Assembly (NCBI GenBank): GCA_024693925.1
Contig: JAILKH010000040.1
Span: 36,099-100,098 of the forward strand
DNA length: 64,000 nt
Origin: Lachnospiraceae bacterium
GTDB taxonomy: Bacteria; Bacillota; Clostridia; Lachnospirales; Lachnospiraceae
Reading direction: 5' to 3'
Shown here one piece after another: positions 51,141 through 60,634 of the stretch. Every line of letters begins with the position of its first letter. Position 1 is the first letter of the stretch. Under the pieces are notes generated by a model. The model was not told the DNA's origin. It did no database searches and was given only the letters and a program-made list of their open reading frames with translations. The position numbers and the translations under genes are program-made.

Positions 51141-53561
51141 ATGTTAGTTCCATTGAGTTGGCTTAAAGATTATGTTGATATAGATGTTACGGTAGACGAA
51201 TTGGAGGAAAAGCTTTTTTCCTGCGGATTTGAAGTGGAAGAAAAATATGAAGCAGGTCACGATATAAGCAAGGTTGTCGTAGGGCTTGTTAAGGAGTGTG
51301 AAGCTATTCCGGATACACATCTTCATTTGTGTAAAGTTGACGCGGGAGAGGCGGGAGTGCTTCAGATATGCTGTGGTGCCGATAACGTTAAAGAAGGTGG
51401 GAAATATCCTCTGGCACTTATCGGTGCAACCGTATATGCAACGGCTAAGGATCATAAGACCGTGGAAGGTGTAATGACCATTGGACAGGGTAAGTTAAGG
51501 GGATATGATTCTTACGGTATGCTTTGTTCGGGAGTGGAGATAGGACTTACGGAAGATCTTTATGAAGGTGCCGGTTATAACGGATTACTGGAGTTGCCTA
51601 AAGAATGTAAGGTGGGAGAGGATATCAAGCCGCTGGTAGGACTTGATGACTGGATCTTTGATATTGCCATTACTGCAAATCGTCCGGATTGTCAGAGTAT
51701 TTTTGGCATTGCAAGAGAGGTTGCCGCAGTTCTTGGCAGTGAATTACATGAACCGGCGCTTGATTATACGGAAACCGAAGTGAAAAAAGAAGGGTTTAAA
51801 GTTACGGTAGAGGCTCCCGATGTCTGCCCAAGATATATCGGACATTATGTTTATGATGTTAAGATAGAAAAATCGCCGGCCTGGATGCGTCGCAGACTTG
51901 CACTTATCGGTCAGACCCCCATATCGAATCTTGTGGATATAACAAATTATATCCTGCACGAATTGGGACAGCCCATGCATGCTTTTGATTATGCATACCT
52001 TGAGGGAGATCAGATCAATGTAAGAAGGGCTCACTCCGAAGAAAAGATTGTTACTCTTGATGAAAAAGAATTGACGCTTAATGAGAACAATCTTGTGATA
52101 TGTGACGGTGTTAAGCCTGTAGCCCTTGCCGGGATCATGGGTGGACTTAATTCCGAGATCCTTGATTCCACAAATGAGGTTCTGTTTGAAGCAGCTAAAT
52201 TCGCAAGGGATAATATACGTAAAAGCTCACGAGCATTAGGGAAGGTTTCGGATTCATCCGCAAGATATTCCAAGGGGGTGGATGAGTATACAACGGTTAT
52301 GGCAATGAAACGGGCGCTGCATCTTGTAGAAGAACTGTCCTGCGGTAAGATCAGTGCTACGGAAGTGGATGTTAATACCGGTAATTCCATAGAGCCCTCC
52401 CTGCTTAAGGTTAGTCTTGACAGGGTAAATTCCGTTCTCGGTATTACTGTACCGGCAAATGATATCGTCAGGATATTAAAGGGGCTTAATTTTGACCCGG
52501 AAGTATCGGGGGATGAGCTTACACTTAAAGTACCTGCATACAGAGAGGATATGGAATCCTATCAGGATGTGGCCGAAGAGGTTATAAGAATGTACGGATA
52601 TGAACATATTATCCCTGCCTTTATGCCTACGGCTAAGGTTACTTTGGGAGGTTTTGATCTTTTCCAGAGAACGGAATTAAAGATCAAGAGAGCTTTATGT
52701 GCCGCAGGAGCATCGGAGGGAGTACATTATTCCTTCTTCTCGCCGGCTTCTCTGGATCTTATAAGGCTTCCGATAGATGCGCCCCAGAGAAAGGCAATAA
52801 AAATCTTAAATCCCATAAATGAAGATCTTTCTTTAATGCGTACTACTTTAGCACCGCAAATGATACAAGCCATGCAGAGAAATCAAAAGAAGGGAATATT
52901 GTCGGGACGTATTTTTGAAGTGGGTAATATTTTTATTCCCGGGGAATTACCTTTGCAGAATTATCCCAAGGAGCTTGAAACCGTCTGTATTGGATGCTTT
53001 GGAGAGGATGAAGATTTTTATTCCGTAAAAGGTCTTACCGAGGTTATAGCCGATACCCTAAATATTAAGTTTGAGTATGAAGCCTTTGAGAATACTTTCT
53101 TACATCCCTACAGAGCCGCAAAGATAATCTGTGAGGGTGAGGAAATAGGATATCTGGGACAGGTGAGGTATGAGATCATTGATGAGCTTGATATGAGGGT
53201 AGATTCTTTTGTGGCACAGATATCCCTTGATAAGCTTAAAAAGTATTATGATAAACAGCAGACCTTTATTCCTTTGCCGAAATTTAATGAGGAAAAGAGA
53301 GATCTGTGTTTTGTGATGAGTAAAAAAATCACCTGTGGACAGGTGGAGAAGGTCATAAGAAACAGTTGTGAATATATTACCGGGGTTGAACTTTTTGATG
53401 TGTATGAAGGCATACAGCTTGGTCTGGATAAGAGAAGTATGGCATTTACGGTGACTTATACTCCAAAAGAGGAGGAACTTAAGGCCGAGGTTATAGATGG
53501 TTTTGTAGGAGATCTTTTAGAAGAACTTAAAGAAAAATATAATATTGTTTTGAGAAGTTAA
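51141..53561 (+). CDS. pheT: Phenylalanyl-tRNA synthetase beta subunit
   Basis: An 806-residue protein with the expected order: tRNA-binding (EMAP-like) domain (about 40-155), B3/B4 editing domain (about 210-385), B5 domain, class-II-like core and C-terminal ferredoxin-fold anticodon-binding domain (about 710-806, starting PLPKFNEEKRDL). It provides editing and tRNA-Phe binding for PheS. AAGGAGACGG lies just before the ATG. Normal length for the long form. Confidence 0.95.
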   Translation: MLVPLSWLKDYVDIDVTVDELEEKLFSCGFEVEEKYEAGHDISKVVVGLVKECEAIPDTHLHLCKVDAGEAGVLQICCGADNVKEGGKYPLALIGATVYATAKDHKTVEGVMTIGQGKLRGYDSYGMLCSGVEIGLTEDLYEGAGYNGLLELPKECKVGEDIKPLVGLDDWIFDIAITANRPDCQSIFGIAREVAAVLGSELHEPALDYTETEVKKEGFKVTVEAPDVCPRYIGHYVYDVKIEKSPAWMRRRLALIGQTPISNLVDITNYILHELGQPMHAFDYAYLEGDQINVRRAHSEEKIVTLDEKELTLNENNLVICDGVKPVALAGIMGGLNSEILDSTNEVLFEAAKFARDNIRKSSRALGKVSDSSARYSKGVDEYTTVMAMKRALHLVEELSCGKISATEVDVNTGNSIEPSLLKVSLDRVNSVLGITVPANDIVRILKGLNFDPEVSGDELTLKVPAYREDMESYQDVAEEVIRMYGYEHIIPAFMPTAKVTLGGFDLFQRTELKIKRALCAAGASEGVHYSFFSPASLDLIRLPIDAPQRKAIKILNPINEDLSLMRTTLAPQMIQAMQRNQKKGILSGRIFEVGNIFIPGELPLQNYPKELETVCIGCFGEDEDFYSVKGLTEVIADTLNIKFEYEAFENTFLHPYRAAKIICEGEEIGYLGQVRYEIIDELDMRVDSFVAQISLDKLKKYYDKQQTFIPLPKFNEEKRDLCFVMSKKITCGQVEKVIRNSCEYITGVELFDVYEGIQLGLDKRSMAFTVTYTPKEEELKAEVIDGFVGDLLEELKEKYNIVLRS

Positions 53562-53585
53562 CAGTCAGTTTTGGCGGAGGTAAAA

Positions 53586-55004
53586 ATGGACAGAAAAATT
53601 GCATGGGAAGAATACAGTGTTAAGCAGGAAAAAGAACTGGAAACATTAAGTGCCGAATATATTGATTTTATAAGCAAATGCAAAACCGAGCGCGAATGTA
53701 TCGATCATATTGTGGAAGCCGCCGAAGCGGCCGGTTTCAAGGAACTGGAGGAGCTTGTTAAAAATAAAACAACTGTTAAGACCGGTGACAGGATATATTC
53801 CGTATGGATGAATAAATCCATTGCTTTGTTTGAAATCGGCAGCCGTCCTTTGGAAGAAGGTATGAATATACTGGGAGCGCATATTGATTCTCCAAGGCTT
53901 GATGTAAAACAAAATCCGTTATATGAGGATGGAGGCTTTGCTTATCTGGATACTCATTATTACGGGGGAATAAAGAAATATCAGTGGGTTACCCTGCCCC
54001 TGGCTTTACATGGTGTTATTGTGAAAAAGGATGGAACAACGGTACTGGTTAATGTAGGTGAAAATGAGGAGGATCCAGTATTTTTTGTTTCGGATCTGCT
54101 TATCCATCTTGCTTCCGAACAGCTTGAAAAAAAAGGGAACAAAGTAATAGAGGGAGAGGCCCTGGATATAATTATCGGTAACAAACCGCTGGTATTAAAA
54201 AAGACCGCAAAGGTAAATGAAGAAGCAAAGAAGAAAAAGGATAAGGTTAAGAGTAATATTCTTGAAATATTAAAAAAACTGTATGATGTTTCGGAGGAGG
54301 ATTTTGTATCCGCGGAGCTGGAGGTGGTTCCTGCCGGGAAGGCCAGAGAGGCCGGTTTTGACAGGAGTATGATCCTGGGATACGGTCATGATGACAGGGT
54401 ATGTGCTTTTCCCTCTTATAAGGCTGTTACAGCTTCCGGGGGTTTTGAAAAAACCGCCTGTTGTATTCTTGTGGATAAGGAAGAAATAGGAAGCGTCGGA
54501 GCCACCGGAATGAAATCCAGGTTTTTTGAATATATGGTTGCGCAGATCGTGGAGCTTATGGGGGATTATTCGGAATTAAAGCTTAAAAGGATTCTGGCAA
54601 ATTCCTGTATGTTAAGCTCTGATGTCAGCGCAGGTTTTGATCCTATTTATGCTGCGCAGTTTGAAAAGAAGAATGCCTGCTACCTTGGTAAAGGTGTTGT
54701 ATTTAATAAGTATACCGGTTCAAGAGGAAAATCCGGATCAAATGATGCAAATGCCGAATATATTGCGTATTTACGTAATATAATGGATGAGAGCAAGGTT
54801 TATTATCAGACCGCAGAGCTTGGGAAGGTAGATGCGGGAGGCGGCGGAACTATCGCCTACATAATGGCTTTGTACGGAATGAATGTTATTGACTCGGGTA
54901 TACCGGTACTTAATATGCACGCCCCCTGGGAATGTGTAAGCAAGGCTGATATTTATGAAGCCTTCAGATGTTATAAGGCATTTTTAAAGGGTTCAGGTAT
55001 TTAA
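53586..55004 (+). CDS. M18-family aminopeptidase
   Basis: The start is ATG 53586 (472 residues) with GGAGG 5 nt upstream; the TTG at 53571 precedes that site. Zinc-site motifs: GAHIDSPRLD (His, Asp), VDKEEIGSVGATG (Glu pair), SSDVSAGFDP (Asp) and MHAPWE (His). M18 enzymes are cytosolic dodecameric aminopeptidases that prefer acidic N-terminal residues (aspartyl aminopeptidase) or broader substrates. It is expressed after pheT with 24 nt between stop and start. Length is typical. Confidence 0.88.
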   Translation: MDRKIAWEEYSVKQEKELETLSAEYIDFISKCKTERECIDHIVEAAEAAGFKELEELVKNKTTVKTGDRIYSVWMNKSIALFEIGSRPLEEGMNILGAHIDSPRLDVKQNPLYEDGGFAYLDTHYYGGIKKYQWVTLPLALHGVIVKKDGTTVLVNVGENEEDPVFFVSDLLIHLASEQLEKKGNKVIEGEALDIIIGNKPLVLKKTAKVNEEAKKKKDKVKSNILEILKKLYDVSEEDFVSAELEVVPAGKAREAGFDRSMILGYGHDDRVCAFPSYKAVTASGGFEKTACCILVDKEEIGSVGATGMKSRFFEYMVAQIVELMGDYSELKLKRILANSCMLSSDVSAGFDPIYAAQFEKKNACYLGKGVVFNKYTGSRGKSGSNDANAEYIAYLRNIMDESKVYYQTAELGKVDAGGGGTIAYIMALYGMNVIDSGIPVLNMHAPWECVSKADIYEAFRCYKAFLKGSGI

Positions 55005-55055
55005 GAGTTTGTAAAATGTTTTATCGGATTATAAGAATAAGGCAGGTTTTATCCT

Positions 55056-56090
55056 TTGAAGACTTCGGATTTTTATTATGAGCTGCCCGGTGAGCTTATT
55101 GCCCAGGATCCACTAAAAGACCGATCCTCATCCAGACTTCTGGTATTGAATAAGCATACGGGAAGTATTAAACATGATACATTTAAAAATATAGGTAACT
55201 ATCTTTTTCCGGGAGACTGTCTGGTACTTAATAATACCAGAGTCATTCCGGCAAGATTACTGGGCGTTAAGGAAGGAACCGGGGCTTCCGTTGAAGTTTT
55301 TCTGCTCAAACGCGTGGAAAAGGATGTGTGGGAAACACTGGTAAAGCCCGGAAAAAAACTGAGACCCGGAGCCGGAGTGAGTTTCGGAGACGGTCTTTTA
55401 AGGGCCGAGATACTGGAAGTGGTCGAGGAAGGTAACCGTCTTGTTAAATTCTTTTATGAAGGTATTTTTGAAGAAATCCTGGACCGGCTGGGAGAGATGC
55501 CTTTGCCGCCGTATATAACACATAAGTTAAAGGATAAGGACAGGTATCAGACGGTATATGCAAAATATGACGGCTCGGCTGCTGCTCCCACGGCGGGACT
55601 TCATTTCACCGGGGAATTATTGGAGGAAATCAAACAAAAAGGTGTTCAGATAGTATATGTTACTCTCCATGTGGGGCTTGGGACCTTCAGACCTGTAAAG
55701 GTTGATGATATTTCCGAACATCATATGCATACGGAAATGTATGTGGTGAGTGAGGAAGCGGCGAATAAGATAAATGCAGCAAAGGAAAAGGGTAAAAGGA
55801 TCATATGTGTGGGTACCACCAGTTGCAGAACCCTTGAAAGTGCTGCGGATGAGAAAGGAAAAGTCATTCCGGGAGAAGGAGAAACCGATATATTTATTTA
55901 TCCGGGTTATAAATTTAAGGTACTTGACAGTCTTATTACAAATTTTCATCTGCCGGAATCGACTCTTATTATGCTTGTGAGTGCTCTGGCAGGACGGGAA
56001 AATGTTCTTAATGCTTATAAAGAAGCAGTTAAGGAAAAATACAGATTTTTCAGTTTCGGTGATGCTATGATCATTAATGATCAGCTATAG
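55056..56090 (+). CDS. queA: tRNA preQ1(34) S-adenosylmethionine ribosyltransferase-isomerase (QueA)
   Basis: TTG start at 55056: the next residues give the family-typical N terminus [17 protein letters not shown], and AAGGCAGG precedes it. A 344-residue protein with [20 protein letters not shown] and [10 protein letters not shown] motifs of QueA. It moves the ribose of SAM onto 7-aminomethyl-7-deazaguanine in tRNA to make epoxyqueuosine. No tgt gene is next to it in this window. Length is normal. Confidence 0.93.
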   Translation: MKTSDFYYELPGELIAQDPLKDRSSSRLLVLNKHTGSIKHDTFKNIGNYLFPGDCLVLNNTRVIPARLLGVKEGTGASVEVFLLKRVEKDVWETLVKPGKKLRPGAGVSFGDGLLRAEILEVVEEGNRLVKFFYEGIFEEILDRLGEMPLPPYITHKLKDKDRYQTVYAKYDGSAAAPTAGLHFTGELLEEIKQKGVQIVYVTLHVGLGTFRPVKVDDISEHHMHTEMYVVSEEAANKINAAKEKGKRIICVGTTSCRTLESAADEKGKVIPGEGETDIFIYPGYKFKVLDSLITNFHLPESTLIMLVSALAGRENVLNAYKEAVKEKYRFFSFGDAMIINDQL

Positions 56091-56138
56091 CCCTTGTTGC
56101 TTTTGTTGTTTGTTTCTTAATTGTAATCGGAGGTTTTT

Positions 56139-56471
56139 ATGGAGGAAAAAAGAAGAAGCAGGAGACTTGTATTAAATGCGAATCTGGTCATGGAAAGGCT
56201 GGGAGAAGCCAAAGGTGAAAAGGTACCTATTGAAATCATCGATATAAGTAAAGACGGAATAGGATTTGCCTGTAATACTCCTCTTGCAATGAATGCCATT
56301 TATCAAATGGATCTTATTATTTGGACCAAAGATGTTATACATACTTTTATAAACGTTACCAGATTTGACGGCAAAAGCAATGTATACGGGGCGACTTTTA
56401 CGGGAATGAACGAGAATGATTCCGGAAAGATCAAAATTTATGAATTGTTTGACAGAAAAGACGATCTGTAA
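56139..56471 (+). CDS. PilZ-domain protein (cyclic-di-GMP receptor candidate)
   Basis: A 110-residue single-domain protein. The RxxxR half-site (RRSRRL, residues 5-10) and the D-x-S-x-x-G half-site (DISKDGIGF) of PilZ domains are both intact, so it should bind cyclic di-GMP. CGGAGG lies 6 nt before the ATG. It has no other domain, so an output by protein-protein contact is likely. The HD-GYP regulator at 10.9 kb could degrade the same messenger. A terminator-like hairpin follows. Confidence 0.82.
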   Translation: MEEKRRSRRLVLNANLVMERLGEAKGEKVPIEIIDISKDGIGFACNTPLAMNAIYQMDLIIWTKDVIHTFINVTRFDGKSNVYGATFTGMNENDSGKIKIYELFDRKDDL

Positions 56472-56535
56472 AAGCCTTAAGGTGCAGTGCAGTATATTTA
56501 ATAATGTGCCGGTTTGGAATTTTCACGGCAGACAG

Positions 56536-56555
56536 TACGGCAGTGCCGTATTTTT
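56536..56555 (+). terminator. Terminator-like hairpin between PilZ and gpmI-like genes
   Basis: Stem TACGGC/GCCGTA (56536-56541, 56545-56550) with loop AGT, then TTTTT. The Shine-Dalgarno site GAGGA of the next gene starts directly after the T-run. Confidence 0.6.
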
Positions 56556-56567
56556 GAGGATTGTATT

Positions 56568-58130
56568 ATGGGTGGAAAGACAACCGTATTATTGATGATA
56601 AACGGATACGGTATTACGGAAAATATTGAAGACAGTGCCTTTGATAATGCAGATATGCCTGTTTTAAGGGATATTGCGCAAAAATATCCGTATACTAAGT
56701 TGTTATCCTCGGGTATTGCAGTGGGTTTACCTAACGGGCAGCCCGGAAATGCCATGGTGGGATGTAACAATATAGGCGCCGGCAGGATAGTTTATCAGGA
56801 TTTAAGCAGGATAAATAAAGATATTTCCCGGGGATCTTTTTTCGGTAATAAAGTTTTACTGGATACTCTGTCTTTCTGTAAAAAAAATGATTCCGGTCTT
56901 CATATAATGGGATTGTTAAGCGATGGAGGGGTGCATTCGCACATGGATCATTTATTTGCGTTACTTAAGCTTGCTTCCCAAAACGGACTTAATAAGGTTT
57001 ATGTGCATTGCTTTATGGACGGAAGGGATACTCCCGTAAATTCCGGTATTTCATATATTGAAATGCTGCAGAGTAAAATGAGGGAATATGAGGTTGGAGA
57101 GATAGCCTCTGTAAGCGGCAGATATTATGCAATGGACAGGGATAATAATTATGAACGTATAAAGCTTGTTTATACGGCTTTGACAAGAGGTGAAGGAAAT
57201 AAGGCGGCAAATGCTGCGGGGGCGGTTCAAAGTGCATATGAGAGCGGCCTGTCGGATGAATATATAAAGCCTACGGTAATAGTAAACGGAGGTGTGCCCG
57301 TCGGGACCATAAATGATGAGGATGCGGTTATTTTTTTCAACTTCCGTCCGGATAGGGCAAAGGAATTAACGAAGGCTTTCTGCGATGATGAATTCAGAAT
57401 GTTCAAAAAAGAAGAACGGTTAAATATTAAGTTTGTCTGTTTTACGGATTGTGACGAGTCCATTGAAAATAAGGATGTGATCTATGGACGGGAGTATGCG
57501 GTTAATAATCTTGGAGAATATTTAAGCCTTTGTTCAAAACGGCAGTTAAGACTTACCGAATCCGAAACAGCTTCATATGTTACTTCCTTTTTTGACGGTC
57601 TTAAGCAGGACGATACCTATGACGGAGAGGATAAGCTGATATTACGGTCTCTTAAAAATATCGAGTCTTATTCCGAAGCACCGTTAATGAATTGTGAGGC
57701 GGTCTGTAAGAGACTTGTCAGTGAAATAGAAGGCGGTAAATATGATTTTATCCTATGCAGTCTGGCAAATGCAGATATTGTGGGACATTCCGGAGATTTT
57801 GAGGCAACGGTAAAGGCCTGTGAAGCCCTGGATAGGTGTATTGGAAAAATACTTTCCGCAATAGTGGATAATAACGGTGTGCTTTTTATCTGTTCTACAC
57901 ATGGAAAAGCCGAAAAGCTAAGAGAAGATAAAACAAAGGAACCCTACAGTGCCCATACGGTTAATCCCGTACCTGTTATAATGGTTAATTATGAGGAGGA
58001 TTACTATTTAAGGGAAATAGGCTGTCTTGCGGATATAGCACCCACTATCCTTCAAACCATGCAGCTTCAAAAACCTAAGGAAATGACCGGAAAATCACTT
58101 TTGATAAAAATGGACCGGGAGCCGGAGTAA
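56568..58130 (+). CDS. Independent phosphoglycerate mutase homologue lacking catalytic Ser (probable pseudoenzyme or altered function)
   Basis: The start is ATG 56568 (520 residues) with GAGGA 7 nt upstream. The iPGM fold is clear throughout (VHSHMDHL, DGRDTPV, GRYYAMDRDNN, FFNFRPDRAKELTKAF). In Geobacillus iPGM numbering, metal-1 ligands D403 and H407 are kept, and H463 matches H462. Metal-2 ligands are not: D12 is N12 (MINGYG), the phospho-acceptor S62 is A62 (GNAMVG for GNSEVG) and D444 is T444 (THGKAE); only H445 remains. Interconversion of 2- and 3-phosphoglycerate through a phosphoserine should be impossible. It may be a pseudoenzyme or a phosphotransferase/hydrolase with a new role. 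Length is normal and no frameshift is seen. Confidence 0.8.
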   Translation: MGGKTTVLLMINGYGITENIEDSAFDNADMPVLRDIAQKYPYTKLLSSGIAVGLPNGQPGNAMVGCNNIGAGRIVYQDLSRINKDISRGSFFGNKVLLDTLSFCKKNDSGLHIMGLLSDGGVHSHMDHLFALLKLASQNGLNKVYVHCFMDGRDTPVNSGISYIEMLQSKMREYEVGEIASVSGRYYAMDRDNNYERIKLVYTALTRGEGNKAANAAGAVQSAYESGLSDEYIKPTVIVNGGVPVGTINDEDAVIFFNFRPDRAKELTKAFCDDEFRMFKKEERLNIKFVCFTDCDESIENKDVIYGREYAVNNLGEYLSLCSKRQLRLTESETASYVTSFFDGLKQDDTYDGEDKLILRSLKNIESYSEAPLMNCEAVCKRLVSEIEGGKYDFILCSLANADIVGHSGDFEATVKACEALDRCIGKILSAIVDNNGVLFICSTHGKAEKLREDKTKEPYSAHTVNPVPVIMVNYEEDYYLREIGCLADIAPTILQTMQLQKPKEMTGKSLLIKMDREPE

Positions 58131-58158
58131 ACCGTATTTTAATACGGTTTATTTTTTT
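58129..58158 (+). terminator. Terminator of the gpmI-like gene
   Basis: Perfect 9-bp stem AAACCGTAT/ATACGGTTT (58129-58137, 58142-58150), loop TTTA, then seven T. The stem overlaps the gene's TAA stop. Confidence 0.88.
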
Positions 58159-58263
58159 GCATGTATATAATATTGAGAAAAACAAAATTTTCTGTAAAAA
58201 ATATATAATTTACTCAAAAAGAACAAATAAAACCTTCTATATGGTAATAGTTAACAAAAACTG

Positions 58264-58292
58264 TTGCGCAAACCGATAAAATTTAGTAAACT
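58264..58292 (+). promoter_or_regulatory. Promoter of the EF-G-like gene
   Basis: TTGCGC (58264-58269) and TAAACT (58287-58292) with 17-nt spacing, about 50 nt before the start codon. Confidence 0.45.
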
Positions 58293-58342
58293 AATCTTGA
58301 TGTGAAAAACATCAGAATAAAATGTTTGGAGGGAACAATCAT

Positions 58343-60439
58343 ATGAATGTTTATACCGGTGACAAGATCAGAAATGTGGTTTTGTTGGGTCATGGAGGTT
58401 GTGGTAAAACCACTCTGGTTGAAGCTATGGGTTATCTTTCTGGAATTACTAACAGGATGGGGAAGGTAAGCGACGGAAATACCATAAGCGATTATGATAA
58501 AGAGGAACAGAAAAGACAGTTTTCAATCAGCACGTCAGTTATTCCCATCGAATGGGAAGGTCATAAGATCAACGTTTTAGATACTCCCGGATATTTTGAT
58601 TTTGTAGGTGAAGTGGAAGAGGCGGTTGCCGCAGCAGCCGGTGCGGTAATTGTGGTTAACGGAAAAGCCGGTATTGAAGTGGGAACGGAAAAAGCTTGGG
58701 AAATGTGTGATAAATATAATCTTCCCAGAATAATTTTCGTTACCGATATGGATGTGGATAATGCAAGTTTCAGACAGGTGGTTGAGGATCTGACCGAAAA
58801 ATACGGTAAAAAGATAGCCCCTTTTCATTTGCCCATAAGGGAAAATGAGAAATTTGTGGGATATGTTAATGTGGTTTCCGAGACTGCTTATAAATGGGGA
58901 AATGACGGCAAGGCAACAGAATGCGAGATACCTGATTACAATAAGGAGAATCTCGGTAAATTCCGTGATATCCTTATGGAAGCGGTGGCTGAAACCAGTG
59001 AGGAATTTATGGAAAGATATTTCGGCGGCGAGACATTCTCGGATGCTGAGATAAGAGCAGCGCTTAAAGCCAATATCAATGACGGAAGTATTGTACCGGT
59101 TACCTGCGGTTCTTCCGTATTATGTCAGGGTGTATACACTCTTATTGATGATATCATTAAATACTTCAAGAGCCCGGATACAAGAAGTATTGCAGGTATC
59201 AATGTTAAGACCAATGAAATATTTGAAGCGAATTATGATTTCAGTAAGCCTAAGTCTGCCTTTATATGGAAAACACTGGTAGATCCCTTTATAGGAAAAT
59301 ATTCTCTTATCAAGGTATGTTCGGGAGTTATTAAATCCGATGATACTCTTTATAATAATGATAAGGACGTGGAAGAAAAGATAAGTAAGCTGTATGTTCT
59401 TCGCGGTAACAAGCCTATCGAGGTTAACGAACTGCATGCCGGTGATATCGGTGCCATCGCAAAGCTTACGGCAGCCAGGACCGGAGATACATTGTCTACC
59501 AAGGCTACAACCATACAGTATGCACGTACCGAGATCAGTAAACCTTATACTTATATGAGGTACAAGGCCAAGAATAAGGGTGATATCGATAAGATCTCCG
59601 GAGCCTTGCAGAAGATGATGCATGAGGATCTTACTCTTAAGAATGTAAATGATGCAGAGAATCGCCAGACATTACTATACGGTATGGGTGATCAGCATCT
59701 TGAAATAGTTGCAAGTAAGCTCTTGAATGTTTATAAATGTGAAATAGAGTTGACGGAGCCTAAGGTTGCTTATCGTGAAACCATTAAGAAGACTTCGGAT
59801 GTTGATGCCAAATATAAAAAGCAATCCGGCGGTCATGGTCAGTATGGTCATGTTAAAATGAAATTTGAGCCTCTCGGAGATATGGATAAGGCTTTTGAAT
59901 TCGAACAGATAGTTGTAGGCGGTGCGGTGCCAAAGAATTATTTCCCCGCAGTGGAAAAGGGACTTGCAGAGTCTGTTTTAAAAGGACCTATGGCAGCTTA
60001 TCCGGTGGTCGGAGTTAAGGCGATATTGTATGACGGATCTTATCATCCGGTGGATTCCTCCGAACAGGCCTTTAAGATGGCAACGATCCAGGCCTTTAAG
60101 AAAGGCTTTATGGAGGCAGGACCTATTCTTCTTGAGCCTATTGCATCTTTAAAGGTTACGGTTCCGGATGACTATACTGGGGATGTTATGGGGGATCTTA
60201 ACAAGAGGAGAGGCCGTGTTCTTGGTATGAATCCTGTTGCGGGAGGCAAACAGGTTGTGGAAGCGGAAATCCCCATGACCGGTTTATTCGGTTATTGTAC
60301 CGTGCTCCGTTCCATGACAGGCGGTCGCGGGGTTTATGAATATGAATTCCTTCGCTATGAACAGGCACCTTCGGATGTTCAGGAGAAGGAGGTTGCCGCA
60401 AGGGCAAGTAAATTAACGGATGAAAGTACGGATGATTAA
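58343..60439 (+). CDS. Elongation factor G paralogue (EF-G2-like)
   Basis: The start is ATG 58343 (698 residues), 9 nt after GGAGGG; the ATG at 58322 precedes the site. All five EF-G domains are recognisable. The G1 motif is GHGGCGKT (16-23), but the G3 motif reads DTPGYFDF (Y84 at the catalytic His) and the G4 motif, NKxD in translational GTPases, reads TDMD (134-137). SDGNTISDYDKEEQKR in switch I is typical of EF-G-like group 2 proteins. Canonical EF-G has intact NKMD and DTPGHVDF. It may act in ribosome translocation under special conditions or without normal GTP turnover. Monocistronic, with its own promoter and terminator. Confidence 0.85.
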   Translation: MNVYTGDKIRNVVLLGHGGCGKTTLVEAMGYLSGITNRMGKVSDGNTISDYDKEEQKRQFSISTSVIPIEWEGHKINVLDTPGYFDFVGEVEEAVAAAAGAVIVVNGKAGIEVGTEKAWEMCDKYNLPRIIFVTDMDVDNASFRQVVEDLTEKYGKKIAPFHLPIRENEKFVGYVNVVSETAYKWGNDGKATECEIPDYNKENLGKFRDILMEAVAETSEEFMERYFGGETFSDAEIRAALKANINDGSIVPVTCGSSVLCQGVYTLIDDIIKYFKSPDTRSIAGINVKTNEIFEANYDFSKPKSAFIWKTLVDPFIGKYSLIKVCSGVIKSDDTLYNNDKDVEEKISKLYVLRGNKPIEVNELHAGDIGAIAKLTAARTGDTLSTKATTIQYARTEISKPYTYMRYKAKNKGDIDKISGALQKMMHEDLTLKNVNDAENRQTLLYGMGDQHLEIVASKLLNVYKCEIELTEPKVAYRETIKKTSDVDAKYKKQSGGHGQYGHVKMKFEPLGDMDKAFEFEQIVVGGAVPKNYFPAVEKGLAESVLKGPMAAYPVVGVKAILYDGSYHPVDSSEQAFKMATIQAFKKGFMEAGPILLEPIASLKVTVPDDYTGDVMGDLNKRRGRVLGMNPVAGGKQVVEAEIPMTGLFGYCTVLRSMTGGRGVYEYEFLRYEQAPSDVQEKEVAARASKLTDESTDD

Positions 60440-60465
60440 TATTTTTTAATATCCGGCGGGGTTAC

Positions 60466-60500
60466 AAGGCTCGTACATATTAATGTACGGGCCTTTTTTT
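60466..60500 (+). terminator. Terminator of the EF-G-like gene
   Basis: A 13-bp stem AAGGCTCGTACAT/ATGTACGGGCCTT (60466-60478, 60483-60495) with one U-G pair and loop ATTA, followed by a run of T. The strongest terminator in the window. Confidence 0.93.
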
Positions 60501-60554
60501 ATACCATGATCAGGCTTCAAATGAGAAACAGGAGTCTGTACGGCTTCAGTACTC

Positions 60555-60583
60555 TTGACACTTTTGAGGGATATAGTTAAAAT
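60555..60583 (+). promoter_or_regulatory. Promoter of leuS
   Basis: Perfect TTGACA (60555-60560) and TAAAAT (60578-60583), 17-nt spacing. The leader is only about 45 nt, too short for a T-box. Confidence 0.7.
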
Positions 60584-60634
60584 CATATATCGTAGGTATT
60601 TTAAACAAAATTCATAAATAAGTGAGGCATTAAA

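Noticed and set aside
60501..60634. T-box leader before leuS
   Set aside because: A consensus promoter at 60555-60583 leaves about 45 nt of leader; no specifier stem or antiterminator is present.
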